A DNA stretch of 64,000 bases. Origin: Bacillus sp. FJAT-49711. Lineage in GTDB: Bacteria; Bacillota; Bacilli; Bacillales; Bacillaceae_C. Location of the stretch: positions 876,364-940,363 of the forward strand of contig NZ_JAGYPL010000002.1 in assembly GCF_018343715.1 (NCBI RefSeq), given 5' to 3'. The position numbers and the translations under genes were made by a program. The notes beneath the pieces were generated by a model. That model saw nothing but the letters and a program-made list of their open reading frames with translations. It was not told the DNA's origin and searched no databases. Position 1 is the first letter of the stretch, and every line of letters starts with the position of its first letter. Positions 35,420 to 45,661 of the stretch are shown here, piece by piece.

Positions 35420-36697
35420 ATGAAGAAAAAATGGCTGACAGCTTTATTTTTAACTTTAGTAACTATTTTCGTTTTGCAAGCGTGTTCAAATAGTTCGTCT
35501 TCTGGCTCAGATTCCGGCAAGGTGAAACTCGTATGGTGGGCTCATGATAATCCTGCGTTTGTTAAAGCAAATAAGCAGTTTATTAAGGATTACACAGCGG
35601 AAAATCCAGATGTGGAGATTGACCTGCAAATCTTTCCGTACGATGCTTTCGTTCAAAAATTGAAGACGGCGTATGCTGGAAATGCAGCGCCTGATATCGC
35701 ACAAATTTTTGGTAGTTGGGCGCCGCAATATATTGCAAATGGACATCTTTCACCTGTTCCCGATATGTATGCTGATAAGTTAAAGACGGACTTTTATGAA
35801 CCGACTTTAGGTGCTTATACAAAGGATGGAACGATTTACGGGATTCCACAAGAATACAATTTGGAAAATGGAGGAATGCTTGCCAGTCCCGATATGTTTA
35901 AAGAAGCGGGAATTGAATATCCAACAACATGGGATGAACTTGTTGATGCTTCTATTAAACTAACAAAAACCGAGAACAATAAAATCACAACTAAGGGATT
36001 CGAGTTTGTGAGTGGAGATAATATTACATTCTTTTTCTTGTCTCTTATCCTTCAACAAGGCGGAGAGTATTTAACAGAAGATGGACATGTGGATTTCAGT
36101 ACTCCTGAAGCAACAAAGGCAATGGGTGAGATGAAGAGGTTTTTAACAGAGTATAAGGTTACGGACTTTAGAGATTTTGGCGGGGATCTAGATATTTCCG
36201 ACTTTTTCTTCACAGGAAAATCAGCAATGGCGTATAGAGGACCTTGGACAATTGCGGAAGGGCAGGAAAACTATGAATTAGGGGAGTTTGACTACATCCC
36301 GATGCCTGCCTATGAAGATAGTCAGCCATATTTTGCCGCTGAAACTGGTTGGGGAGAAATTGTTGCAAAATCCAGCAAGCATCAAGAGGAAGCATGGAAA
36401 TTTGTAAATTACATGACGGAGAGGGAACAAGCAAAATACTTTAATATTACTACGTTCACTGTACCGGCCAATATTGCGGCGGCTGAGGATCCAGAGCTTT
36501 TAGAAGCTCTTCCTAAAATGAAGACGTCTTTGGACATTTTAGAGTACGGTAAATTTATAGGTAACTTTGATACAGATTTCTTTAAACAGCAAGTGAATGA
36601 TAATTTTCAATTAATTGTGGATGAAAAACTTTCAATTGATGATGGGTTGAAAAAGATTGAAACTGAAATTAATAATATGGTAGATAAACAGAATTAA
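35420..36697 (+). CDS. Sugar ABC transporter substrate-binding lipoprotein
   Basis: 425 residues. Lipoprotein signal with lipobox LQAC, Ser-rich linker, then a family-1 solute-binding fold (VKLVWWAHDNPAFVKANKQF; GNAAPDIAQIFGSWAPQYIA; KSAMAYRGPWTIAEG). GGAGGGGG precedes the ATG and a cre-like site lies 40 nt upstream. With two permeases and two GH4 enzymes downstream, it probably binds an alpha-galactoside, galacturonide or similar oligosaccharide. Confidence 0.88.
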   Translation: MKKKWLTALFLTLVTIFVLQACSNSSSSGSDSGKVKLVWWAHDNPAFVKANKQFIKDYTAENPDVEIDLQIFPYDAFVQKLKTAYAGNAAPDIAQIFGSWAPQYIANGHLSPVPDMYADKLKTDFYEPTLGAYTKDGTIYGIPQEYNLENGGMLASPDMFKEAGIEYPTTWDELVDASIKLTKTENNKITTKGFEFVSGDNITFFFLSLILQQGGEYLTEDGHVDFSTPEATKAMGEMKRFLTEYKVTDFRDFGGDLDISDFFFTGKSAMAYRGPWTIAEGQENYELGEFDYIPMPAYEDSQPYFAAETGWGEIVAKSSKHQEEAWKFVNYMTEREQAKYFNITTFTVPANIAAAEDPELLEALPKMKTSLDILEYGKFIGNFDTDFFKQQVNDNFQLIVDEKLSIDDGLKKIETEINNMVDKQN

Positions 36698-36722
36698 CGT
36701 ATGGCAACGAATGGTAATGAAC

Positions 36723-36750
36723 AAAGAAGAGGGTAATCCCTCTTCTTTTA
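36723..36750 (+). terminator. Intra-operon hairpin with U-tract
   Basis: AAAGAAGAGGG (36723-36733), loop TAAT, CCCTCTTCTTT (36738-36748). It lies between the binding-protein stop and the permease ATG and would favour excess binding protein over permease. Confidence 0.6.
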
Positions 36751-36764
36751 AAAGGAGTGATATT

Positions 36765-37706
36765 ATGCCAGCACAAGCTAAAATCGATATGTCGAGCGGA
36801 AAGATTGGAAAGTCAAAGACACTTTCAAGCCTAAACAAAAAGAAACGCCGATTTATTTTCGTATCCTTAACGCCTATTATGGTTTTGTTTATGATATTCT
36901 TTGTGATCCCAATTGTCTGGGGATTGCTTTTATCTTTATACCAGTATAATCCGTTAAATGCCAACTCTCCCTTTGTTGGACTAGAAAACTTTAAAGAGCT
37001 GCTACAGGATGATGTGTTTAAAAAAACCTTTTGGAATACATTTAAGTTTATTATTATTGCTGTTCCTGGAAATATATTTTTAACATTATTCATTGCTATC
37101 GGAATTAGTAAGATTCGAGGCCGTTTCTTTCAAGATACATTCCGTACCCTTTATTTTTTGCCATGTATCGCCCCTTTAGCTGCCTCGGCAGTTGTTTGGT
37201 CTACCCTTTTTAATTCTGATAGAGGACTATTCAATATGATTTTAATGAATTTAGGATTCTCAGGGGTTGATTGGTTGACGGACCCAACAATGGCGATGTA
37301 TTCCGTCATCATTATGACACTTTGGGCTGATATGGGCTTTAATATTGTCATATTTATCGCAGGATTGAATGCTATACCAGAAATGTTTTATGAGGCAGCT
37401 GATCTGGATGGCGCCGGCAAGTGGGACAGGTTTCGAAATATTACGGTTCCTCTTTTAAGTCGTACAACCCTTTTTATTACCATTATGACAAGTTTGTCTT
37501 ACTTCCAAATGTTCCCACAATTCCAGGTACTTACAAATGGGGAGCCCCAGAATGAAACGAGGGTATTGGCATTAAGTATTTATGACCATGCTTTTAAGTA
37601 TTTTAATATGGGTTATGCCTCCGCGATTGCAACTGTTCTATTTTTAATCATTTTAATCATCACGATTATTCAACTTCGTGTCGGCAAATCAAATTGGGAG
37701 TACTAG
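36765..37706 (+). CDS. Sugar ABC permease 1
   Basis: About 313 residues; a charged N-terminus, then six helices (IFVSLTPIMVLFMIFFVIPI first). EAA loop EAADLDGAGKWDRFRNITVP. AAAAGGAG is 8 nt before the ATG at 36765; the upstream in-frame GTG at 36711 lies before the hairpin and is unlikely. Forms the CUT1 membrane pair with the next gene. Confidence 0.9.
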   Translation: MPAQAKIDMSSGKIGKSKTLSSLNKKKRRFIFVSLTPIMVLFMIFFVIPIVWGLLLSLYQYNPLNANSPFVGLENFKELLQDDVFKKTFWNTFKFIIIAVPGNIFLTLFIAIGISKIRGRFFQDTFRTLYFLPCIAPLAASAVVWSTLFNSDRGLFNMILMNLGFSGVDWLTDPTMAMYSVIIMTLWADMGFNIVIFIAGLNAIPEMFYEAADLDGAGKWDRFRNITVPLLSRTTLFITIMTSLSYFQMFPQFQVLTNGEPQNETRVLALSIYDHAFKYFNMGYASAIATVLFLIILIITIIQLRVGKSNWEY

Positions 37707-37718
37707 GAGGGCAAGGGT

Positions 37719-38543
37719 ATGAAAGGTAAAGTAGATGTTCCTTATATCATTCTTTTTTTCTTTGTTTCTGTAGGAGCAATCATTATGTTTATTCCTTATT
37801 TATGGATGGTGTTATCCTCTTTAAAAAGCAATCTGGAAATCATTTCCCCATCGTCGGGATTATTCCCAAAAACAATCTCTTTTGATGGTTATAAAACTGT
37901 AATCCAAGAGGCCCCCTTCATGAGGTGGCTTTTGAATAGTACGTTTACATCGGCGGCTATCACTTTGGTAACGCTATTCACAAGTGCGATAGGCGGTTAT
38001 GTTTTTGCTAAGTATCGTTTTCGGGGTCAAAAGATTTACTTTGTTTTGCTGCTTGCAACCATGATGGTTCCATTTCAAGTTGTCATGATACCAAGCTATT
38101 TGATTATTTCTAAAATGGGATTGTTAAATAATCTGTTTGCTATTATCATTCCAAATTTAGTAAGCGGATTTGGCATCTTTTTAGCGAAACAATTTATTGA
38201 AGCGATTCCAAATGATTTAATCGAAGCAGCACGTATTGATGGAGCCGGGGAGTTCCGTACATTTTGGAGTATGATTTTGCCGCAGTTAACTCCAGCTTTA
38301 TCAGCTTTAGGAATTTTCACTTTTATGGCGGCGTGGAATGATTATTTATGGCCGCTGATTGTATTAAATGATACGAACAAAATGACAGTGCCATTAGCGT
38401 TGGTTTTCTTTAATGGCCAGCATTCAGTCAACTACAATGTTGTTATGTCAGCAGGTGTTCTAATTATGATTCCAGTAGTTATTGTCTTCCTGATCTTCCA
38501 ACGTCAATTCATTAAAGGTATGGCCTTAACAGGTTTGAAATAA
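37719..38543 (+). CDS. Sugar ABC permease 2
   Basis: 274 residues, six helices (IILFFFVSVGAIIMFIPYLW first), EAA loop EAARIDGAGEFRTFWSMILP, C-terminus FQRQFIKGMALTGLK typical of MalG/UgpE. AGGAGG precedes the ATG, 12 nt after permease 1. No ATPase gene is present in the cluster. Confidence 0.9.
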   Translation: MKGKVDVPYIILFFFVSVGAIIMFIPYLWMVLSSLKSNLEIISPSSGLFPKTISFDGYKTVIQEAPFMRWLLNSTFTSAAITLVTLFTSAIGGYVFAKYRFRGQKIYFVLLLATMMVPFQVVMIPSYLIISKMGLLNNLFAIIIPNLVSGFGIFLAKQFIEAIPNDLIEAARIDGAGEFRTFWSMILPQLTPALSALGIFTFMAAWNDYLWPLIVLNDTNKMTVPLALVFFNGQHSVNYNVVMSAGVLIMIPVVIVFLIFQRQFIKGMALTGLK

Positions 38544-38651
38544 TATTGTGCAGACGAAGATATATGTGCCTCGATAATTAACGAAATGCTATGAATCTAA
38601 TTTCTATTACTTTCAAGTTAGAAGGTTAATATATATAGGAGGTTTTCGATA

Positions 38652-40049
38652 TTGGAAAGAAGGAAAATAGTTTTAATTGGTGCAGGTAGTGCCGTTTTTA
38701 CGCAAGGACTAGTGACTGATTTTATTGTTTCGAAAAATATGGGGCGTTGGGAAATTGCATTAGTCGATATAGATGAAAAGGCTCTTCAATCTATTACAAC
38801 ATTAGCAAAGAAAATGGTTGAAAGTAAAAATGCCGATATTATCATCTCCTCTTCTACAAACAGAAGGGAATTGTTGCTTGGAGCGGACGTTGTAGTGACA
38901 ACGATTGCGGTCGGAGGTAGAAGGGCTTGGGAAAATGACGTTTTTATCCCTAGAAAGTATGGAGTTTATCAACCAGTAGGGGATACGACAATGCCCGGTG
39001 GGATATCAAGAGCATTACGGATGATTCCAACGATGCTTGATATTGCAAGGGATGTAAAAGAACTATGTCCTGACGCTTATTTCTTCAACTATTCGAATCC
39101 AATGACAGCAATCTGTACGGCGATAAAGAGGGAAGTAGGCATTCCTGTCATCGGATTATGCCATGGTGTCATCCATGTCGAACAGTATTTGGCAAAATTC
39201 CTTGGTATATCATCTTCAGAATTTAAAACATTCGGGGTAGGACTTAACCATCTCACCTTTTTATATGATTTAAGATTAAAAGGAAAAGATGCTAAACCTA
39301 TGCTTTTGGAAAAACTGACAAAGCAAAAGAGGTTATCAACATCTCCTGAAAACTCTAATGTAGAGCAATTCCGTGAGATGGGTGGTAGCGATTCAGATAC
39401 ACCTTTTTATGGAGATAATCCATTTTCATGGCAGTTTTTTGAAAAATATAATGTATTCCCTGCTGTATTAGATCGACATGTTGTGGAGTTTTTTCCAGAA
39501 CGTTTTCCTGAAGGGCATTACTATGGAAAGACGCTTGGAAAGGATGCATTTTCTTTTGAAAAAGTAATCGAATATGGAGATCAAGTATACGAGAGGATGC
39601 ACGAACAAGCTGTTGATGGAAGCATTAATGAAAGCTTATTCAATCGCTCTGAAGGTGAGCATGAACAGCTAGTGGATATACTAAACTCTTTGTATTCGGA
39701 TGATAGAAAAATGTATTCAATAAATATACCTAATCAAGGCGCTGTTCCAAGTTTGCCTTATGAGGCAGTGTTAGAGATGCCGGCTATTGCATCTGCAAAG
39801 GGCTTTGTCCCTTTATTTATAAATGATTTACCAGAAATCCCGAATAGCTTATTGCAAAATCGTATTACTGTCGTTAATTTGACCGTGGAAGCAGCTTTAA
39901 CTGGCGACTTTTCAATGTTTGTTGAAGCACTTTTGTTGGATGGTTCGGTAAATACAGAAGAAGCTGCAACGAGTTTAGCAAGGGAATTGATTGAAGCGCA
40001 CCGAGTGTTTTTACCGCAATTTGGAAGAAATGAAATCCATTCTACATAA
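38652..40049 (+). CDS. GH4 family glycosidase 1
   Basis: 465 residues. The NAD-binding start KIVLIGAGSAVFTQGLVTDF and the blocks YFFNYSNPMTAICTA, GLCHGVIHV and GVGLNHLTFLYDL mark glycoside hydrolase family 4, which cleaves by an NAD+- and Mn2+-dependent redox mechanism; Cys of LCHG and His of LNH are the metal ligands. The pattern is nearest MelA/LplD-type alpha-galactosidases or galacturonidases. TTG start 8 nt after AGGAGGT. First of two GH4 genes in tandem, so the pair may share a substrate range. Confidence 0.85.
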   Translation: MERRKIVLIGAGSAVFTQGLVTDFIVSKNMGRWEIALVDIDEKALQSITTLAKKMVESKNADIIISSSTNRRELLLGADVVVTTIAVGGRRAWENDVFIPRKYGVYQPVGDTTMPGGISRALRMIPTMLDIARDVKELCPDAYFFNYSNPMTAICTAIKREVGIPVIGLCHGVIHVEQYLAKFLGISSSEFKTFGVGLNHLTFLYDLRLKGKDAKPMLLEKLTKQKRLSTSPENSNVEQFREMGGSDSDTPFYGDNPFSWQFFEKYNVFPAVLDRHVVEFFPERFPEGHYYGKTLGKDAFSFEKVIEYGDQVYERMHEQAVDGSINESLFNRSEGEHEQLVDILNSLYSDDRKMYSINIPNQGAVPSLPYEAVLEMPAIASAKGFVPLFINDLPEIPNSLLQNRITVVNLTVEAALTGDFSMFVEALLLDGSVNTEEAATSLARELIEAHRVFLPQFGRNEIHST

Positions 40050-40081
40050 AATCTATTCAAAATAAGGAGAATGAAAATAAA

Positions 40082-41380
40082 ATGATAAAAGTAACTATAA
40101 TCGGCGCAGGTAGCGCATTTACTAATAATATTGTTGTAGATATTTTGAGTATTCCAGGGATAGAAAGTGGTAATATAAGTTTAGTTGACATAGATTCCCG
40201 ACGTTTAAAAATAGCCCATGAACTTGTTGAAAAGATCATTAATAAGACAGAGAAGAAATGGAAGGTTGTATCTTCAGTTGATCGCAGGGAAGTTCTTCAG
40301 GATTCCGACTTTGTCATTAACCAGATTGAAGTAGCAGGATTGTCAACCGTGAAATACGAGTTTGAAATTCCCCTTAAATACGGAGTAAATCAGTGTATTG
40401 GGGATACATTAGGTCCAGGGGGATTATTTAAAACGCTGAGAACGTTGCCTGCCTGGATTGAAATCGTAAGAGACATTGAAGAGTTGGCTCCAAATGCAAC
40501 TATTTTAAACTATACAAACCCAATGTCTGCAGTAACATTGGCTACAACAAAGATAACAGATCTTCCGGTAGTTGGGCTTTGCCACTCCATTCAAAATACT
40601 TCAAGGCAATTATCAGAGTACCTCGAAGTTCCTTATGAAGAACTGAAATGGAAAACTGGCGGGATTAATCATATGTCATGGTTTACGGAGCTTACCTATC
40701 AGGGACAGGATATGTATCCAATATTAAAAGAAAAAATCAGCAAGGATAAGGAATTACTTGCAAAGGATCCTGTTCGTTTGGATGCAATGAAATATTTGGG
40801 AGCTTTTGTCTCGGAATCCAGCGGCCATTTTTCTGAATATATTCCGTACTATAGAAAAAGACAAGATCTTATTGAACAGCATTGCAGCGCTGGATATAAT
40901 GGCGCAACAGGATTTTATGCGAACAATTGGCCAATTTGGCGAGAAGAAAATGATGCTAGAATTATGAGAATGCTATCAGGCGAAGAGGAAATTTCTTTAG
41001 AAACAAGCAATGAATATGCAGCTGTTGTGATTGATGGAATGGTCAACAATGTTCCTAAAGTAATATATGGAAATGTCTCCAATACAGGCTTAATTGATAA
41101 TTTGCCAAGTGGTGGTATTGTAGAAGTAGCCTGTTTAATTAATGCGAATGGAATCAATCCAACTCATTTTGGTAAACTACCTGAACATTTGGCTGCTTTA
41201 TGCAGAAGTAATATGGCATTCTTTGAACTAGCTGTAAATGCGGTATTGGAGAAAAATAAAGAAATGGCTTTCCATGCATTAACAATTGATCCCTTAACTG
41301 CTGCAGTCTGCTCTTTAGATGAAATAAAACAAATGTTTGACGAACTGTATAATGCGGAAAAAGACTTTGTTGGTGTGTAA
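40082..41380 (+). CDS. GH4 family glycosidase 2
   Basis: 432 residues. KVTIIGAGSAFTNNIVVDIL binds NAD; LNYTNPMSAVTLA, GLCHSIQNTSRQL and GGINHMSWFTEL carry the GH4 Cys and His metal ligands. The CHSIQ...GINHMSWF combination is typical of alpha-galactosidase MelA and alpha-galacturonidase LplD. AAGGAG precedes the ATG, 32 nt after GH4-1. Sequence divergence between the two GH4 proteins is large, so this is not a recent duplication. Confidence 0.87.
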   Translation: MIKVTIIGAGSAFTNNIVVDILSIPGIESGNISLVDIDSRRLKIAHELVEKIINKTEKKWKVVSSVDRREVLQDSDFVINQIEVAGLSTVKYEFEIPLKYGVNQCIGDTLGPGGLFKTLRTLPAWIEIVRDIEELAPNATILNYTNPMSAVTLATTKITDLPVVGLCHSIQNTSRQLSEYLEVPYEELKWKTGGINHMSWFTELTYQGQDMYPILKEKISKDKELLAKDPVRLDAMKYLGAFVSESSGHFSEYIPYYRKRQDLIEQHCSAGYNGATGFYANNWPIWREENDARIMRMLSGEEEISLETSNEYAAVVIDGMVNNVPKVIYGNVSNTGLIDNLPSGGIVEVACLINANGINPTHFGKLPEHLAALCRSNMAFFELAVNAVLEKNKEMAFHALTIDPLTAAVCSLDEIKQMFDELYNAEKDFVGV

Positions 41381-41535
41381 ATATATGTGGGTGGGTCTGG
41401 AAGATTTTTCTAGAACTACATATTAAATTAAATGAACTTTCCTTAGCAATGAATTGAGGATATTAGCACGAAAGTGTATAATCATGATGCCTTATCCAGT
41501 TTACGATAAATGAAAATGTGTAAAAGGAGTTTGCT

Positions 41536-42282
41536 ATGAAAGGAAAAGTATTGGGAAAAGTATTGGATAACACTAGTGTTATCCCTCTTTATTACCAGCT
41601 TCAGGAAATTTTAAAAGAAAATATAGAATCCCGTGTATGGCGTCCTGAAGAAGCCATTCCATCGGAAAACCAGCTAATGAAAGACTATAATATAAGTAGA
41701 AACACAGTGATAAAAGCAATAGAAAACCTTGTTCAAGAAGGTGTGTTAATTAGAATTCAGGGGAAAGGAACCTTCGTTTCTAAACCGAAATTCGAGCAAT
41801 CTTTATCCGGCTTCTATAGCTTTAGCAAGATAATGAAAGAAAGCGGTATTGAACCAAGGGATGAAATTACAAGCTTTAAAGTAGTATCAGCTAAATACAG
41901 CGTTGCAGAGCATCTTCAAATAGAAGAGGGAGATCCGGTAATTGAGCTAAGGAGAATTCGTTACGCGGATAATGAACCAATGATATTAGAAACCTCCTAC
42001 GTCCCAGAACAATACTTTCCTGGTTTAAAAAGAGAGCCACTCGAACAAAGCTCCCTTTACGATCTCATGCAAAACGAATACGGCATTTATGTAATAAAAG
42101 CTAAAGAAATCTTTGAGCCTGTCCTAATTAGAGAGTATGAAAGCAAGCTTCTACAAGTAGAAGTCGGCTTCCCAGCACTTCTCTTAGACCGAATCGCCTA
42201 TGATTCAACTGAAAAACCAGTCGAATTTTGCAGATCCATAGTTAGAGGCGATCGTTGCCGCTTTTATACTGAGCTCCTTTAA
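41536..42282 (+). CDS. GntR/HutC-family regulator with UTRA domain
   Basis: 248 residues. N-terminal winged helix (IPSENQLMKDYNISRNTVIK; GVLIRIQGKGTFVSKPK) and a UTRA ligand domain (~85-240; VIELRRIRYADNEPMILETSY). HutC-type regulators bind sugars or sugar phosphates and normally repress the adjacent operon. AAAAGGAG precedes the ATG. It closes the GH4 cluster and is followed by a terminator. Confidence 0.9.
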   Translation: MKGKVLGKVLDNTSVIPLYYQLQEILKENIESRVWRPEEAIPSENQLMKDYNISRNTVIKAIENLVQEGVLIRIQGKGTFVSKPKFEQSLSGFYSFSKIMKESGIEPRDEITSFKVVSAKYSVAEHLQIEEGDPVIELRRIRYADNEPMILETSYVPEQYFPGLKREPLEQSSLYDLMQNEYGIYVIKAKEIFEPVLIREYESKLLQVEVGFPALLLDRIAYDSTEKPVEFCRSIVRGDRCRFYTELL

Positions 42283-42300
42283 TCACATAATAAAAGTTGT

Positions 42301-42340
42301 TCCTCGTAATCACGCCAGTGTTTTACGAGGATATTTTTTT
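42301..42340 (+). terminator. Terminator of GntR gene
   Basis: TCCTCGTAA (42301-42309) pairs with TTACGAGGA (42323-42331), with a run of T from 42334. Confidence 0.8.
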
Positions 42341-42492
42341 GAATTGGATTAAGATCTCCACTAGGCAAAAATGAGTGTAGGGACATCGATATTAAATAAA
42401 CAATGTACTCTATAATAGATTCACCAATAGCCATATATTTGTAACCAGTCCTGTAATAATATTCCTTAGTTTTCTTAATATAAAGGAGACTT

Positions 42493-42675
42493 ATGAAACT
42501 GTTTTCGATTTTATTGCTGATTTCAGGAGTATTCGTTCCAATTCTTGGAACTCTACCGTACATTTTTTCTTATCCTAATAATGATAGTCCTGATTTCAGG
42601 CCATCTATGTTCGTAAAATGGAAATGGCAATTTACAGTGATTAAGATTGAAATGATATCATCCATTCTATTCTGA
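42493..42675 (+). CDS. Putative 60-aa membrane peptide
   Basis: AAAGGAG five bases before an ATG opens a frame with an N-terminal hydrophobic helix (LFSILLLISGVFVPILGTLP) and an aromatic, basic tail. Its end overlaps the convergent uridine-kinase-like gene by 9 nt. Good binding site but no known family, so only moderately supported. Confidence 0.4.
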   Translation: MKLFSILLLISGVFVPILGTLPYIFSYPNNDSPDFRPSMFVKWKWQFTVIKIEMISSILF

Positions 42676-43239
42676 CTTAGGATATAACTTGCTTTTGATC
42701 CAGCCACTTATCATGTCTAATGCATTTCCTTCCAATTTATTACCATTAACAATGATATCGGCGAATTTTTTAGTTGGAAGGATAAATTCCATTTCTCGAT
42801 GTTTTGCCACTTGCACATAATACGTTGCCACTTCCTCCATACTTACTCCCCAGTTCTCCATATTTCTTTTAATTCTGCGATACATGCGTTCATCCGCATC
42901 CAAATCAACAAATACTTTCAGGTCGAGCAAATTGCGAATTTCCTCAAAATACAGTGTGAAGATTCCTTCGATGATAATAATGTCGGCCTTATTCTTAGCG
43001 TTTAACCACCCGTATAATTCTTCCAAAAATTTATCATAGTCCAATGCATTCGGGTGATTAAAATCGTCATATTCAATATTAGACAATGGAGATTTCATTT
43101 TAGGCAGCAATTTCTTAAAATGTTGATCTGTTTTAATAACATATACTTGAGAACCTTGAATTTCTTTGACTAATAGATTACTAAAAGTAGTTTTCCCACT
43201 TCCCGAACCTCCAGCAATTCCAACGACGATTGGCTTCAT
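42667..43239 (-). CDS. Uridine kinase-like P-loop kinase
   Basis: 190 residues. Walker A GIAGGSGSGKTTFS, then IKTDQHFKK and FNHPNALDYDKFLEEL as in uridine kinase, followed by IIIEGIFTLYFEEIRNLLDL and the lid segment RMYRRIKRN. It should phosphorylate uridine/cytidine or a related nucleoside; lack of the full Udk C-terminus (normally ~210 aa) leaves room for a different substrate. GGAAGAGGAA precedes the ATG. From 43240 to 43730 no gene is seen. Confidence 0.8.
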   Translation of the reverse strand: MKPIVVGIAGGSGSGKTTFSNLLVKEIQGSQVYVIKTDQHFKKLLPKMKSPLSNIEYDDFNHPNALDYDKFLEELYGWLNAKNKADIIIIEGIFTLYFEEIRNLLDLKVFVDLDADERMYRRIKRNMENWGVSMEEVATYYVQVAKHREMEFILPTKKFADIIVNGNKLEGNALDMISGWIKSKLYPKSE

Positions 43240-43730
43240 ACTATTTATTCCTCTTCCTTTTATTCTTTTTATAATTGAGTATACAAATGTTGCATAAACA
43301 AAGTCATAATCTATAAAGTTGAATATTTTGGATACTCTTAAAAACGAATTTAAATTAATGAATACACTAGGACATTACATCAATATATTGATGCCAGATC
43401 GGTGAAAAAGACTTTTTGATGGTTTGGTTTTAAAATAAAATCGAATCTTAAATAGTTTATACTGAGTAAGTTCCAGTGGCAACTTATATTTAAATCAAGC
43501 CTGCTTTTTTCTTAATAAACGTTTTTTAGAGAGATATTTAAAAATATATAGTAGATATGCGTTAGCATGTTAAAACATAAAAAGTTTATTGTATCTGTTG
43601 TAAGCGAGAATATTTTTAAAGTTGAAATAATCTAGTTGAACATCAGATGTAGAAATAATTAGTAGTAATTGGGGGGGTTGTACAGAGGAAAGCGGTCTTT
43701 ATAGGATAACCTTATAAAGGGGTTTTAATA

Positions 43731-44147
43731 ATGAAGTTGAGAGCGTTGTTCGGTATTTTTCTTGTAGTCATTTCAACGGCCTGTTCATCAACTAAACAAA
43801 CTGTTGTATCAGACAAAGTAATCTATTTTGGTGAGGGAGATTATTGGAATGCAGCTTACATATACAATCCAGAATTGTATGATGATAAGAAAGTAAATTG
43901 GGTTGAAATTGAATTCAAGGATTCAGTATTATCCCAGGAAGATCTAACTAGTATTGACATTGAAATTGAGAGTAGAGATGGTTTGCTTACTGGGAATGCG
44001 GGAAATATGGAAACAAAAATGGAAGGTAACATTATTTCTTTACTAGTTGGTACTATTAATTTTGATACATATGAGGAAGATGAATATAAAATTACTATAA
44101 TGTTCAAAGATAAACAAGATATTATAAAATTGCATATAATACGATGA
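43731..44147 (+). CDS. Small lipoprotein of unknown function
   Basis: 138 residues. Signal peptide (LRALFGIFLVVISTAC) with lipobox STAC. The mature part is acidic and beta-rich (NWVEIEFKDSVLSQEDLTSI; YEEDEYKITIMFKDKQDIIK), like an Ig-type fold. The upstream spacer contains AAGGGG before the ATG. No partner gene adjoins it. Confidence 0.65.
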   Translation: MKLRALFGIFLVVISTACSSTKQTVVSDKVIYFGEGDYWNAAYIYNPELYDDKKVNWVEIEFKDSVLSQEDLTSIDIEIESRDGLLTGNAGNMETKMEGNIISLLVGTINFDTYEEDEYKITIMFKDKQDIIKLHIIR

Positions 44148-44355
44148 TTAATCTACACAGGGGCTTGGGCTTAAGTAGGATCAATGAAGGGGCTCTATTT
44201 TCTACTTTAACTAACTATAAGCAGATCATTATGTATGCTGCTAGGACATAAGCATGTTTCATACCTGTTTTGTTAAGAAAAATTTTGCAGACTATGGCTG
44301 GTATTGCATCTTTTTCACTTTTCCCAATGTGGTACATATAGCGTTGGAAGATGCA

Positions 44356-45212
44356 TTAAAAGAATCTAGTAATATCCTCAATTACCCCTATCAATCCTTT
44401 AAACAATTGCGTTAAGAAAATGATGGAGTAAATAAAAAATAGGAGACTACTCATCACATAGTAAGCACCGATTCCATAAAAGGAGTCTAACCGAGTAGTC
44501 TTTTTGCTCAAATATGTACTTAAAATATAGTAAGGTATGATGGATAACGATAAAGTAAAGATAATACTTAGTATAAAGATACCAACGAAAAATGAATCTA
44601 GTAATATAAGTAATAAAGCCACAACTTCTAATATGATGAGAGGCGTGAGCATAGTTCCGTAAACGGCAATGATCTCTTTATTGCTGTTGCCTGAACCGAA
44701 TAATTTATTGATTGTATAAATTGAAATTGTTACGATTGCGAGCGATAAAATGGTTAAGAAAAATGCTTTAGTAAACACCGGGAAGAACATTGTTCCGCCT
44801 ACTAACATATCCGATATACCATAGGATGCATCGGATACTATTTTTGATATCGTATTTGCTAGGTTAAAAAATATGATGGCGATTAAAGCGGCAAATATAA
44901 TGACTGATATTGTCCCATTTAGAGATTCTTGCTGCTGATTGGCGAATATTTGCGATGGCTTTTTTATGTACTGCTTAAAATAATCCCAATACAACTTCGA
45001 AGTGTTTTTAACTGTCTCTACATGCTTGTTTTGTTGTATTGGTTGTGCTTGGCTCGGCTGTGCAGTTTCAATAGCTGCTGCCGTCTCCTCTAAAGCTGGA
45101 TTACTATTAATTTTTTGTTCTGGAGCTGATCTACAGTATCTAATAGATTTGCTCCGCATTTTCCGCAGAACTTCCCCGATTCTTGCTGATTTCCACAATT
45201 ATTACAAACCAT
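44356..45212 (-). pseudogene. Zinc-ribbon multi-pass membrane protein with a frameshift
   Basis: The natural start is the ATG at 45212, which opens MVCNNCGNQQESGKFCGKCG, a double-CxxC zinc ribbon. That frame hits a stop at 45090. The long downstream frame, carrying a Q-rich linker and five or six membrane helices, reads through 44356-45198 in a different frame and lacks the ribbon. One indel around 45125-45170 joins the two into a protein of about 285 residues of the zinc-ribbon/YckA-like membrane type. Either a genuine mutation or a sequencing error. Confidence 0.65.
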
Positions 45213-45661
45213 TCCTTTTCATTTAATGACATAAATTTTTAAAAATAGACAAAATTCACCCCTCTTTTACATATTTAATAAATATTACCATATTGTGTAT
45301 GTAATTGTAAGAAAAAAACAGTTAAATAGTAATGGGTATATGGGATTAGTTTATTGCTTGCGAGTATATTGACATTTTTAATGCATACAGGAAAAGGGAT
45401 CGTTTGTATCGTTAGGATGTGGCATTCTATCTTTGTATATGTTAATAATGTTGGAGAATGGAATCTTTATTTTTATTAAGAATAATACTGTAAAGCGAAA
45501 AATTCTATGGCTCATAGTGGATGAAGAAGTTATTGCCTTTTTATATCGAACTGCGGTTTGGAAAATGGCGATTCATTGCGAATTATAAACATACTAAGCT
45601 ACTAAAAGGTAATTTAGTAGGAGGTTATCATATTGAAATTTAAAATAAGGGAGAGGTTATT

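Noticed and set aside
42279-42563. Minus-strand ORF ending NPIQKNILVKHWRDYEE
   Set aside because: The ending looks protein-like, but it overlaps the GntR terminator and no start has a binding site; at most a fossil.
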